Origin: Congzhengia sp045576635
Lineage (GTDB): Bacteria > Bacillota > Clostridia > UBA1381 > UBA9506
Reading direction: 5' to 3'
NCBI GenBank assembly: GCA_045576635.1
Contig: JAZNGT010000030.1
Coordinates: forward strand, 1 to 15,057
Length of the DNA stretch: 15,057 bases
Shown: positions 7,435-14,310 of the stretch, piece by piece
Numbering within the stretch: the stretch's first letter is position 1
How the letters are laid out: every line of letters begins with the position of its first letter
Notes under the pieces: generated by a model
Told to the model about the DNA's origin: nothing
What the model saw: the letters and a program-made list of their open reading frames with translations, nothing else
The model's database searches: none
Program-made: the position numbers and the translations under genes

Positions 7435-7463
7435 ATTATATTACATTTTGTGACTTTTTTCAA
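7435..7463 (-). promoter_or_regulatory. Sigma-A promoter of the carboxypeptidase-regulator operon
   Basis: On the minus strand TTGAAA (7463-7458) and TATAAT (7440-7435) are separated by exactly 17 bases, and transcription would start about 20-25 bases before the AAAGGAG site. One mismatch from consensus. It lies back to back with the walR promoter. Confidence 0.85.
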
Positions 7464-7499
7464 CAGAAAATATATTTTTTTCTTTTTTTATATTCTTAA

Positions 7500-7528
7500 T
7501 TGACAGATTTACAAAAATATTTTATAAT
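7500..7528 (+). promoter_or_regulatory. Perfect-consensus sigma-A promoter of walRK
   Basis: TTGACA (7500-7505) and TATAAT (7523-7528) are separated by exactly 17 bases: both hexamers match consensus. The predicted start near 7535 leaves a leader of about 80 bases before walR. Confidence 0.9.
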
Positions 7529-7564
7529 ATATATTAGGTGTAGTTTTTTGGATAAACACAAGAT

Positions 7565-7593
7565 TTTGCGCTTTAAAAAATAAAAAGCGCAAA
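7565..7593 (+). repeat. 10-bp inverted repeat (hairpin) in the walR leader
   Basis: TTTGCGCTTT (7565-7574) pairs perfectly with AAAGCGCAAA (7584-7593) around a 9-base AT loop. It lies between the promoter and the AAAGGA ribosome binding site (7601-7606). There is no T-run after it, so it is not an obvious terminator. It may stabilise the leader or be a protein-binding site. Confidence 0.65.
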
Positions 7594-7616
7594 TTGTATG
7601 AAAGGACGTTTGCTTG

Positions 7617-8306
7617 ATGGAACGTAAGATACTTGTTGTAGATGACGAAAGACCAATCGTGGACATTTTAAAATTCAACCTTGAAAAAGAAGGGTTTGAG
7701 GTTTTAACGGCAGATAATGGATTGAGTGCGTTAGAGTTTGCACTTACACAGAATCCGGATTTGATTTTGCTCGACATTATGCTTCCGAAAATGGATGGTT
7801 TTGATGTATGCCGTAAAATCCGTGAAAAGTCAAGTGTTCCAATTATTATGATTACAGCCCGTGATGAAGAGGTTGATAAGGTGCTGGGGTTAGAACTTGG
7901 CGCCGATGACTATATTACAAAACCGTTTTCTGTTCGCGAACTCATTGCACGTGTAAAGGCAAATATGCGCCGCGTATCAAACGGTACGGCAAGTGATATG
8001 GACGACCAGATTAAGATTGATGATAATTTCGTGATTAATGTTACACAGTACGAAGCGGTGAAAAATGGCGAAATTTTAGACCTTACACTCCGCGAGTACG
8101 AACTTTTAAAATTCTTAGTAACACAGCCAAACCGTATTTTTACAAGAGAAGCATTGCTTTCAAGTGTATGGGGTTACGAATTTTACGGCGACGTACGTAC
8201 AGTCGATGTAACCGTAAGACGTCTGCGTGAAAAAATTGAAGACGATTCCAGCAACCCGAAATATATTTTAACAAAACGTGGCGTAGGCTACTACTTCCGT
8301 AAATAA
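7617..8306 (+). CDS. walR: WalR-type OmpR/PhoB-family response regulator
   Basis: A 229-residue regulator. The receiver domain (about 4-118) has the acidic pocket D9-D10, phospho-acceptor D53 (LLDIMLP), T80 and K102. A winged-helix DNA-binding domain (about 130-228) ends RTVDVTVRRLREKIE and GVGYYFRK. Close similarity to Bacillus WalR (YycF) is visible in ILVVDDERPIVDIL, GLELGADDYITKPF and RARVKAN-type segments, and the kinase next door supports it. WalR controls peptidoglycan hydrolase and wall-homeostasis genes and is essential in many Firmicutes. AAAGGA lies 10 bases before the ATG; an in-frame TTG directly before it (7614) is a possible alternative start, which would add one residue. The gene has a consensus promoter and is followed by the kinase gene after 20 bases. 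PhoP-like assignment is the main alternative. Confidence 0.92.
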   Translation: MERKILVVDDERPIVDILKFNLEKEGFEVLTADNGLSALEFALTQNPDLILLDIMLPKMDGFDVCRKIREKSSVPIIMITARDEEVDKVLGLELGADDYITKPFSVRELIARVKANMRRVSNGTASDMDDQIKIDDNFVINVTQYEAVKNGEILDLTLREYELLKFLVTQPNRIFTREALLSSVWGYEFYGDVRTVDVTVRRLREKIEDDSSNPKYILTKRGVGYYFRK

Positions 8307-8326
8307 ACGAAGAGGGAAGCGTAACA

Positions 8327-10081
8327 ATGTTTAAAAGTATAAAGTGGAAAACAGTTTCCGTTTTTGCTCTTTTGATTTTGCTTGTTGTGATGGCATCCGG
8401 TGCGTTTTTGATGTATTCCGTTTCGGACTATTACCACGACGGCTTTTTTAGTCAGATGGCAGACAATTTAGACCATAACTTTATTGTTGGACTCGAAAAC
8501 GGATACAGCGAAAATCCTGAATATATTAAAAATGCAATGCAAAGCCGTATTAAGAGTCTGTCGATTAACGCTAACAGAAACTATTATATTATTTCTGAGG
8601 AGACAGGTGAAGTTTTATATGGCTCAAATGATGCACATTCGGCTGAGTATTTAAGTTCAGCTAACTTTTTAACTGCGCTTTCAGGAGAAATCGGAAACAG
8701 TTTTGATATGCGCGAGCCCTATATGGATTACGCCGTTCCGGTAGAAACTGTGGATGGTACACAGGTTATCTACATAAAAGATAACAAACACGATTTGATG
8801 CGTATTGTGCGCCGTATACTTGATATTACCGTGCAGGTTTTAATCGTTTCGGTTTTTCTTGCCATTTTGGTAGGTTACTTTTTATCACGCTCCGTTGCAA
8901 AGCCGATTTCTACCTTAACAATGCGCGCAAAGCATATGTCTGAAGGCGAGTTTGATGTTTTTGACGAGCCACTTAATTCTTCAAAAGAAATCGGGCTTTT
9001 GTCTGAAACGTTTGACGAGATGTCTAAAAAGTTTCAGGACACGCTTTCTGATATTTCGACAGAAAAGAACAAAATTGAAGCAATTTTGCAGAATATGACA
9101 GACGGTGTCATGTCTTTTGGAACAGACGGAAAAATCATCCATATGAATTCGACCGCGAAAAAGATGCTCGGTATAAAGCATCTGGAACGGTATCGGTTTG
9201 ACAAACTTTTTTCACTTCTTGGTGCAAATATTTTAATCGGTGATCTTCTTTATTTTGAGGATAACAGAAGATGCGAACGCGAAGTTATGAAAGACAACTT
9301 GGCGCTCAAAGTAAACTTTGCCGTATTTGATGATGAACGAAACAAAACAGGCGGTGTACTCGCCGTTTTTCATGATATTACTAGACAGCAAAAGTTAGAA
9401 AATTCAAGACGCGAGTTTGTGGCGAATGTATCACACGAATTAAGAACGCCTCTTACTACGGTAAAATCTTATGCAGAGACGCTTTTGGATGTTGTAAAAG
9501 ACAACAAGATGGCAGAAACGTTTACCAACACCATCTTAAACGAAACGGACAGAATGACACGCCTGGTAAAGGATTTATTGGTGCTTTCCAGTCTTGAAAA
9601 CACGGCATCACTTAATAAGTCGAAGTTCCCATTAAAAACCGTATTGAGCGATGTTGTAAGCACAATGTCTTTGGTTGCAAGGGAAAAGGGACATCGTTTG
9701 CAGTTTGAAGAGACGGCAGATATTCCCGACTTTTTTGGCGACCGCGACAAATTGGAACAGGTATTTTATAACATCATTTCCAATTCGATTAAGTACACGC
9801 CGAACGGCGGAAAAATTGTGGTGCGTGCCGGAAGAGTGTATAACGATATCAAAATTGAAGTAGAGGATACGGGAATCGGTATTCCTGAAAAAGATATTTC
9901 AAGAATTTTTGAGCGTTTCTACCGCGTAGACAAGGCGCGAAGCCGTGAACTTGGCGGTACAGGACTCGGACTTGCAATTTCTAAAAGCATAATCGATTCA
10001 CATGGCGGTACGATTGAAATCAAAAGCCAGTGGGGAGAGGGTACAACCGTTTCCATCACCTTGCCGATTATGTCCGCATAA
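8327..10081 (+). CDS. walK: WalK-type membrane sensor histidine kinase
   Basis: A 584-residue kinase with the WalK layout: membrane segment 1 (about 10-31), an extracytoplasmic sensor domain of about 130 residues, membrane segment 2 (about 167-186), HAMP (187-240), PAS (about 250-355, with ILQNMTDGVMSFGTDGKI), HisKA with phospho-accepting His370 (NVSHELRTPLTTVKSY), and an ATPase domain with the N-box (ISNSIKYTPNGG, 484-495), G1 DTGIGIP (514-520) and G2 GGTGLGL (543-549). The LRTPLTT sequence after the His is typical of WalK. It phosphorylates WalR in response to cell-wall state; the sensed ligand is unknown here. GAGGGA precedes the ATG. The walH, walI and yycJ genes found downstream in Bacillus are absent: the operon ends at a terminator and obg follows. 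A PhoR-like kinase is the main alternative. Confidence 0.92.
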   Translation: MFKSIKWKTVSVFALLILLVVMASGAFLMYSVSDYYHDGFFSQMADNLDHNFIVGLENGYSENPEYIKNAMQSRIKSLSINANRNYYIISEETGEVLYGSNDAHSAEYLSSANFLTALSGEIGNSFDMREPYMDYAVPVETVDGTQVIYIKDNKHDLMRIVRRILDITVQVLIVSVFLAILVGYFLSRSVAKPISTLTMRAKHMSEGEFDVFDEPLNSSKEIGLLSETFDEMSKKFQDTLSDISTEKNKIEAILQNMTDGVMSFGTDGKIIHMNSTAKKMLGIKHLERYRFDKLFSLLGANILIGDLLYFEDNRRCEREVMKDNLALKVNFAVFDDERNKTGGVLAVFHDITRQQKLENSRREFVANVSHELRTPLTTVKSYAETLLDVVKDNKMAETFTNTILNETDRMTRLVKDLLVLSSLENTASLNKSKFPLKTVLSDVVSTMSLVAREKGHRLQFEETADIPDFFGDRDKLEQVFYNIISNSIKYTPNGGKIVVRAGRVYNDIKIEVEDTGIGIPEKDISRIFERFYRVDKARSRELGGTGLGLAISKSIIDSHGGTIEIKSQWGEGTTVSITLPIMSA

Positions 10082-10100
10082 TATACGTATTTAACGCGCA

Positions 10101-10130
10101 AAGGGTGCTTTTTAAGCACCCTTCTTTATT
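10101..10130 (+). terminator. Rho-independent terminator of walRK
   Basis: AAGGGTGCTT (10101-10110) pairs perfectly with AAGCACCCTT (10114-10123) around a TTT loop, followed by CTTTATT. The stem is strong and the T-run interrupted. It lies 19 bases after the walK stop. Confidence 0.8.
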
Positions 10131-10157
10131 GACAAAAAGTAATATTTTTTATATAAT
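10129..10157 (+). promoter_or_regulatory. Perfect-consensus sigma-A promoter of obg-ispE
   Basis: TTGACA (10129-10134), 17 bases, TATAAT (10152-10157): a full match. The -35 begins in the T-run of the walRK terminator, so the two signals are fused end to end. The predicted start is near 10164, giving a leader of about 45 bases. Confidence 0.9.
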
Positions 10158-10210
10158 TTACAAATAGTAATCGAAAGAATTGGAGTAAAGTACAGGAAAG
10201 GGGTAGGCTT

Positions 10211-11482
10211 ATGTTTGCAGATGTTGCGAATATTACCGTAAAAGCAGGAAACGGCGGAAACGGTCTTGTCTCATTTCACCGCGAAAAGTATGTTGCGGCA
10301 GGCGGACCGGACGGCGGAGACGGTGGCAATGGCGGAGATGTTATTTTAGTTGCCGATGCACAACTTTCTACACTTACGGATTTTAAATACAGACGGATTT
10401 ATAAAGCCGAAAACGGACAGGACGGAAGAGCGAAAAAGTCCTCAGGCAAAAACGGAGAAAATGTTTATATCGCAGTCCCTGCGGGTACGCTTGTAAAAGA
10501 TACAAAGTCAGGAAAAATCATTGCCGATTTAAAAAAACAGGGAGACCAATTTGTTGCGGCAAAAGGCGGTCGCGGCGGATGGGGTAATGTGCATTTTGCA
10601 ACGCCAACACGTCAGGTGCCAAAGTTTGCAAAGCCGGGGCAGCGGACAGAAGAACGTGAACTTACATTAGAGTTAAAGCTTTTGGCAGATGTAGGATTGG
10701 TTGGTTTTCCGAATGTCGGAAAATCTACGCTTTTATCCTCTGTAAGCAGTGCGCGTCCTAAAATTGCAAATTATCATTTTACAACACTTGAACCGAACTT
10801 AGGCGTTGTATCAGCAGGCGAGGCAGGCAGTTTTGTCATGGCAGATATCCCGGGTATCATTGAAGGAGCAAACACCGGAATCGGCCTAGGACACGAATTT
10901 TTGCGTCATATTGAGCGTACCAGAATTTTGCTTCATGTTGTAGATGTATCTGGTACAGAGGGAAGAAACCCAATCGAAGATTTTGATATCATCTGTGAAG
11001 AAATGAAAAAGTACAACGCGACACTTTCTGAAAAACCGCAAATTGCTGTCGGTAATAAAATTGATGTCTTATATGATGATACAGTAAAAACACAATTTGA
11101 AGAAGAAATGAAAAAGCGTGGCTTTGAAGTTTACTTTATTTCAGCAGCGGCGCACAAAGGTACAAATGAACTGATGAAGGTTGTCGCATCAAAATTAAAA
11201 GACATTCCGATTCCTGAATTTGATGTGGAAGAAGACGATTTTGAAAGTGTAAAAGTGGCAGACCGTAACTTCGAAGTTGCCGTAGAAGACGGCGTGTATT
11301 CGGTAGAAGGAGACGTTGTGCTTAAAATTATTGAAAGCACAAATTTTGATGATTACGAATCCCTTCAATTTTTCCAGAATGCACTTCGTACAAGCGGTAT
11401 TATTGCGGCCTTGGTTGAAGCAGGAATTGAAGAAGGCGACACAGTAAAACTTTACGAAATTGAGTTTGAATTTGTAAATTAA
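10211..11482 (+). CDS. obg: Obg/CgtA GTPase, ribosome assembly and stress control
   Basis: A 423-residue complete Obg protein. The Gly-rich Obg fold (1-158) opens with the signature MFADVANITVKAGNGGNG and GGPDGGDGGNGG. The GTPase domain (about 159-330) has the P-loop GFPNVGKST (165-173), switch I TTLEPN (191-196), DIPG (212-215), NKID (282-285) and SAA (311-313). A C-terminal OCT domain (about 350-423) is present, as in Bacillus and many Clostridia but not in E. coli ObgE. Obg binds the 50S subunit, helps its late assembly and is linked to (p)ppGpp signalling and, in Bacillus, to sporulation start. AAAGGGG precedes the ATG. It begins an operon with ispE after 13 bases. The ribosomal protein genes rplU and rpmA, which often precede obg, are not next to it here. 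Confidence 0.97.
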   Translation: MFADVANITVKAGNGGNGLVSFHREKYVAAGGPDGGDGGNGGDVILVADAQLSTLTDFKYRRIYKAENGQDGRAKKSSGKNGENVYIAVPAGTLVKDTKSGKIIADLKKQGDQFVAAKGGRGGWGNVHFATPTRQVPKFAKPGQRTEERELTLELKLLADVGLVGFPNVGKSTLLSSVSSARPKIANYHFTTLEPNLGVVSAGEAGSFVMADIPGIIEGANTGIGLGHEFLRHIERTRILLHVVDVSGTEGRNPIEDFDIICEEMKKYNATLSEKPQIAVGNKIDVLYDDTVKTQFEEEMKKRGFEVYFISAAAHKGTNELMKVVASKLKDIPIPEFDVEEDDFESVKVADRNFEVAVEDGVYSVEGDVVLKIIESTNFDDYESLQFFQNALRTSGIIAALVEAGIEEGDTVKLYEIEFEFVN

Positions 11483-11495
11483 GGGGTAGAGCATT

Positions 11496-12344
11496 GTGAA
11501 AATAAATGCATACGGAAAACTGAATCTTTCCCTTGATATTTTAGGAAAACGGCCTGACGGCTATCACGAGGTTTCGATGCTCATGCAGTCGGTATCACTC
11601 TGTGATGTTGTTTCTGTTGAACCAAATAGTGCGGGACTGATAACGGTTACGTGTGACAACGAAAATGTACCGGACGGTAAAGACAACATTGTATACAAGG
11701 CGTGCGAGAAAATGAAAGATACGTTTTCTCTTTCCGAAGGGTTTGATGTTTCGATTGAAAAACACATTCCCATAGCAGGCGGTATGGCAGGCGGAAGCAC
11801 AGATGCCGCAGCCGCACTTTTGGCAATTAATGAAATTTGCGGTTTAAACCTTTCGACGGACGCATTAATGAAAATTGGTGTGACACTTGGTGCAGATGTG
11901 CCGTTTTGTATTTATAAAAAGCCGGCACTTGCGACCGGAATCGGCGAAGTTTTAACACCTGCCGCAGGACTTCCGGAAACGGTATGGATTCTTCTTGTAA
12001 ACCCCGGCGTTTTTTTAAGTACAAAAAAGATTTATGAAATTGTAGACAGTACCATAACATACGGAACCGTAAATAATGATGCGCTGATTTCCGCGCTTAA
12101 AAACTGCGATGTAGAAAAAGCGAAAGACAATATGGTAAATGTCATGCAGACGGCATCAAACGGCTTGTGCGACGAAATTTCGCGCGTAATAGAAGGCTTA
12201 AAAAAGATGGGCGCTCTTCACGCAATGATGACTGGAAGCGGTGCAACCTGTTTCGGTATTTTCAGGGAAAAGCCGGACATAGAAGCGGCAAAAAAATGTT
12301 TCCCCGATTGTTTTGTAGAACTTACAAAACCGCTTGCATTATAA
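11496..12344 (+). CDS. ispE: 4-diphosphocytidyl-2-C-methyl-D-erythritol kinase (IspE)
   Basis: A 282-residue GHMP-family kinase catalysing the ATP-dependent phosphorylation step of the MEP (non-mevalonate) isoprenoid pathway. Seen: the opening AYGKLNLSLDILGKRPDGYHE with the substrate-site Lys8, the ATP loop PIAGGMAGGSTDAAAA (92-107), the catalytic Asp134 in LGADVPF, and the C-terminal MTGSGAT motif (245-251). Length is normal for the family. Translation starts at GTG: AAGGGG lies about 9 bases upstream and the sequence KINAYGKLN requires this start. It follows obg by 13 bases with no terminator between, so the two are co-transcribed. This indicates the host makes isoprenoids by the MEP route. 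Confidence 0.96.
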   Translation: MKINAYGKLNLSLDILGKRPDGYHEVSMLMQSVSLCDVVSVEPNSAGLITVTCDNENVPDGKDNIVYKACEKMKDTFSLSEGFDVSIEKHIPIAGGMAGGSTDAAAALLAINEICGLNLSTDALMKIGVTLGADVPFCIYKKPALATGIGEVLTPAAGLPETVWILLVNPGVFLSTKKIYEIVDSTITYGTVNNDALISALKNCDVEKAKDNMVNVMQTASNGLCDEISRVIEGLKKMGALHAMMTGSGATCFGIFREKPDIEAAKKCFPDCFVELTKPLAL

Positions 12345-12377
12345 GCATGCAAAAGTTTTAAAAACACACTTGTTTTT
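12334..12377 (+). terminator. Possible weak terminator after ispE
   Basis: Two small hairpins overlap the end of ispE: TTGCAT/ATGCAA (12334-12339, 12347-12352) spanning the stop codon, and AAAAACA/TGTTTTT (12360-12366, 12371-12377) ending in T. The second overlaps the next promoter's -35. Neither is strong, so ispE transcripts may partly read into the isomerase gene. Confidence 0.3.
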
Positions 12378-12397
12378 TTATAAAATTATGGTAAAAT
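12370..12397 (+). promoter_or_regulatory. Sigma-A promoter of the cyclophilin lipoprotein gene
   Basis: TTGTTT (12370-12375), a 16-base spacer, then TAAAAT (12392-12397) preceded by TGG, an extended -10 element. The predicted start near 12404 leaves about 30 bases to the ATG, with AAAGGAG in between. Confidence 0.6.
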
Positions 12398-12434
12398 AAT
12401 ACATAGTGCAAAAAGTGAGAAAAGGAGTAGTCCT

Positions 12435-13028
12435 ATGCGTAAAAAACGTATCATTTCTGTTGTTTTACTTGTGCTGTTATCAGCACTTTTCATATCAGGC
12501 TGCGGCGAAAAAGGAGAGGTAAATAACGTGGAACACACATTTGTAGAAATTGAACTTAAAAAAGGCGGAAATATTGTAGTCGAACTTATGCCAGAATATG
12601 CACCGAAAACAGTTGCATTTTTCTTAGAACTTGTTGCGGACAAGTATTATGATGGCTTGACGTTTCACAGAGCAGTGGAGGACTTTATGATTCAGGGCGG
12701 CTCTCCGAACGGTGACGGAATCGGCGGATGCGGAAGAACCGTAAAAGGTGAATTTAAAAGTAACGGATTCGATAATACACTTTCTCATACACGTGGTGTC
12801 ATTTCGATGGCGAGAACAAACGTCAAAGATTCTGCAAGCGGTCAGTTCTTTATCATGCACGGCGATGCAGATTATTTAGATGGCAACTACGCGGCGTTCG
12901 GTAAAGTAGTAGAGGGTATGGAATTTGTCGACGAAATTGCAGTTATGCCTACAAGCAATCAGATTCTGATTGATAAACCCGTTATAAAATCTGTAAAAGT
13001 TCTTAAAAATTACACAAAAGGCGAATAA
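12435..13028 (+). CDS. Cyclophilin-type peptidyl-prolyl cis-trans isomerase, surface lipoprotein
   Basis: A 197-residue lipoprotein. The signal ends in the lipobox LFISGC with Cys23 as the lipidated residue, so the mature enzyme is anchored outside the membrane. Residues about 35-190 are a cyclophilin domain with FHR (77-79), IQGG (86-89), GVISMAR (121-127), SGQFFI (135-140) and AFGKVVEGM (154-162), which include the catalytic Arg79 and the active-site Phe, Gln and Met. It speeds folding of secreted proteins by prolyl isomerisation. Clostridia often have both cytosolic and lipoprotein forms of this small bacterial cyclophilin. AAAGGAG precedes the ATG, and the gene appears to be its own transcription unit. 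Clients are unknown; the large secreted SLH protein and wall enzymes of this window are possible ones. Confidence 0.95.
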   Translation: MRKKRIISVVLLVLLSALFISGCGEKGEVNNVEHTFVEIELKKGGNIVVELMPEYAPKTVAFFLELVADKYYDGLTFHRAVEDFMIQGGSPNGDGIGGCGRTVKGEFKSNGFDNTLSHTRGVISMARTNVKDSASGQFFIMHGDADYLDGNYAAFGKVVEGMEFVDEIAVMPTSNQILIDKPVIKSVKVLKNYTKGE

Positions 13029-13045
13029 AATTTAGCAATATTGTA

Positions 13046-13074
13046 AAAATTTTCAATAAGGACTTGAAAATTTT
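13046..13074. repeat. 11-bp perfect inverted repeat overlapping the gap -35
   Basis: AAAATTTTCAA (13046-13056) and TTGAAAATTTT (13064-13074) flank TAAGGAC. The right arm contains the -35 hexamer of the gap promoter. It could be an operator for a dimeric repressor or a weak AT-rich terminator hairpin for the isomerase gene; there is no long T-run outside the stem. Confidence 0.6.
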
Positions 13075-13092
13075 ATCTATATAGTGTAATAT
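13064..13092 (+). promoter_or_regulatory. Sigma-A promoter of the glyceraldehyde-3-phosphate dehydrogenase gene
   Basis: TTGAAA (13064-13069), 17 bases, TAATAT (13087-13092). The overlapping TGTAAT (13085-13090) is a second choice. The -35 lies in an inverted repeat, suggesting regulation at this site. Confidence 0.65.
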
Positions 13093-13134
13093 ATATTTGA
13101 TAAATAAATAACAATATTTTTCAGGAGGTACATT

Positions 13135-14148
13135 ATGTCAGTAAAAGTTGCAATTAACGGTTTTGGTCGTATCGGACGTCTTGCGTTCAGACAGATGTTC
13201 GGTGCAGAAGGTTATGAGGTAGTAGCAATCAACGATTTAACAGATCCTAAAATGCTCGCTCATCTCCTTAAATACGATTCTTCTCAGGGCAGATACGACG
13301 GTCACACCGTTGAAGCCGGAGAAAACTACATCGTAGTTGACGGTAAAAAAATCATCATCTATTCTGAACCTAAGGCTGCAGATCTTCCCTGGGGCGAAAT
13401 CGGCGTAGATGTTGTTTTAGAGTGCACAGGTTTTTATTGCTCTAAAGAAAAATCTCAGGCACACATCGATGCAGGTGCTAAAAAAGTTGTTATTTCTGCT
13501 CCCGCAGGTAACGACCTTAAAACAGTTGTATTCAGCGTAAACGAAGATACATTAACAAAAGATGACACAATCATCTCTGCTGCTTCTTGTACAACAAACT
13601 GCTTGGCTCCTATGGCAAAAGCATTAAACGACTACGCACCCATCCAGTCCGGTATCATGTCTACAATCCACGCTTACACAGGCGACCAGATGATCTTAGA
13701 CGGTCCGCACAGAAAAGGTGATTTAAGACGTGCAAGAGCAGGTGCTGTAAACATTGTTCCTAACTCCACAGGTGCTGCAAAAGCTATCGGTCTTGTTATT
13801 CCTGAACTCAACGGCAAACTTATCGGTTCTGCACAGCGTGTTCCGGTTCCGACAGGTTCTACCACAATCTTAACAGCAGTTGTTAAAGGTACAGACGTTA
13901 CAGTTGAAGGCATCAACGCTGCAATGAAAGCTGCATCTTCTGCTTCCTTCGGTTACAACGAAGACCAGATCGTATCTTCCGACGTTATCGGTATCACATA
14001 CGGTTCTTTATTCGATGCTACACAGACAATGGTTTCTAAAGTAGCTGACGATTTATACGAAGTACAGGTTGTTTCCTGGTATGACAACGAAAACTCTTAC
14101 ACAAGCCAGATGGTAAGAACAATCAAATACTTTGCTGAATTAAACTAG
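13135..14148 (+). CDS. gap: Glyceraldehyde-3-phosphate dehydrogenase (NAD-type, glycolytic)
   Basis: A 337-residue complete GAPDH that oxidises glyceraldehyde 3-phosphate to 1,3-bisphosphoglycerate in the cytosol. The N-terminal Rossmann motif is INGFGRIGR (7-15), Asp34 in AINDLTD favours NAD, the catalytic Cys152 lies in SCTTNCLAP, His179 in the STIHAYTGDQ block, and the GPHRKGDLRRARAGA segment (190-204) is typical of the bacterial enzyme. The site AGGAGG lies 7 bases before ATG. Codons are strongly biased (TCT, CTT, GTT, GCT-rich) compared with neighbours, as expected of a highly expressed gene. It stands alone: pgk and tpi, often next to gap, are not adjacent, and CggR is absent, while a strong terminator closes it. 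Confidence 0.98.
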   Translation: MSVKVAINGFGRIGRLAFRQMFGAEGYEVVAINDLTDPKMLAHLLKYDSSQGRYDGHTVEAGENYIVVDGKKIIIYSEPKAADLPWGEIGVDVVLECTGFYCSKEKSQAHIDAGAKKVVISAPAGNDLKTVVFSVNEDTLTKDDTIISAASCTTNCLAPMAKALNDYAPIQSGIMSTIHAYTGDQMILDGPHRKGDLRRARAGAVNIVPNSTGAAKAIGLVIPELNGKLIGSAQRVPVPTGSTTILTAVVKGTDVTVEGINAAMKAASSASFGYNEDQIVSSDVIGITYGSLFDATQTMVSKVADDLYEVQVVSWYDNENSYTSQMVRTIKYFAELN

Positions 14149-14160
14149 TATAAAACGCAT

Positions 14161-14197
14161 AACACCCTAAGGTTTTAAGCCTTAGGGTGTTTTTTAT
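14161..14197 (+). terminator. Strong rho-independent terminator of gap
   Basis: AACACCCTAAGG (14161-14172) pairs perfectly over 12 bases with CCTTAGGGTGTT (14180-14191) around a 7-base loop, followed directly by a T-rich run to 14199. It lies 12 bases past the stop. Confidence 0.93.
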
Positions 14198-14207
14198 TTG
14201 TGCAAAA

Positions 14208-14236
14208 TTGATAGATTTAAACTGCAAATTTTGTAT
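14208..14236 (+). promoter_or_regulatory. Candidate promoter in the leader of the EF-G-like gene
   Basis: TTGATA (14208-14213), 17 bases, TTGTAT (14231-14236). The -10 is poor. A 7-bp inverted repeat (CAAAATT 14203-14209, AATTTTG 14227-14233) overlaps both elements. A promoter must lie between the gap terminator and 14311, and this is the best I can see. Confidence 0.3.
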
Positions 14237-14310
14237 TTAGCAAAAAAAGGAGTATGATTTTGAATCGTCGAAAATAAATATAAGTAAATAAATTTAAGGA
14301 GGATTAATGT

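Noticed and set aside
7435..7452. WalR-box-like sequence on the minus strand overlapping the carboxypeptidase -10
   Set aside because: TGTAAT followed by TGTTTC has a 4-base instead of 5-base spacing and a mismatch in the second half, so it does not meet the known consensus.
14254..14277. Tiny open frame (MILNRRK) after AAAGGAG in the EF-G-like leader, possible leader peptide
   Set aside because: The ribosome site is only about two bases from the ATG and no attenuator hairpins follow; it is likely chance in an A-rich leader.
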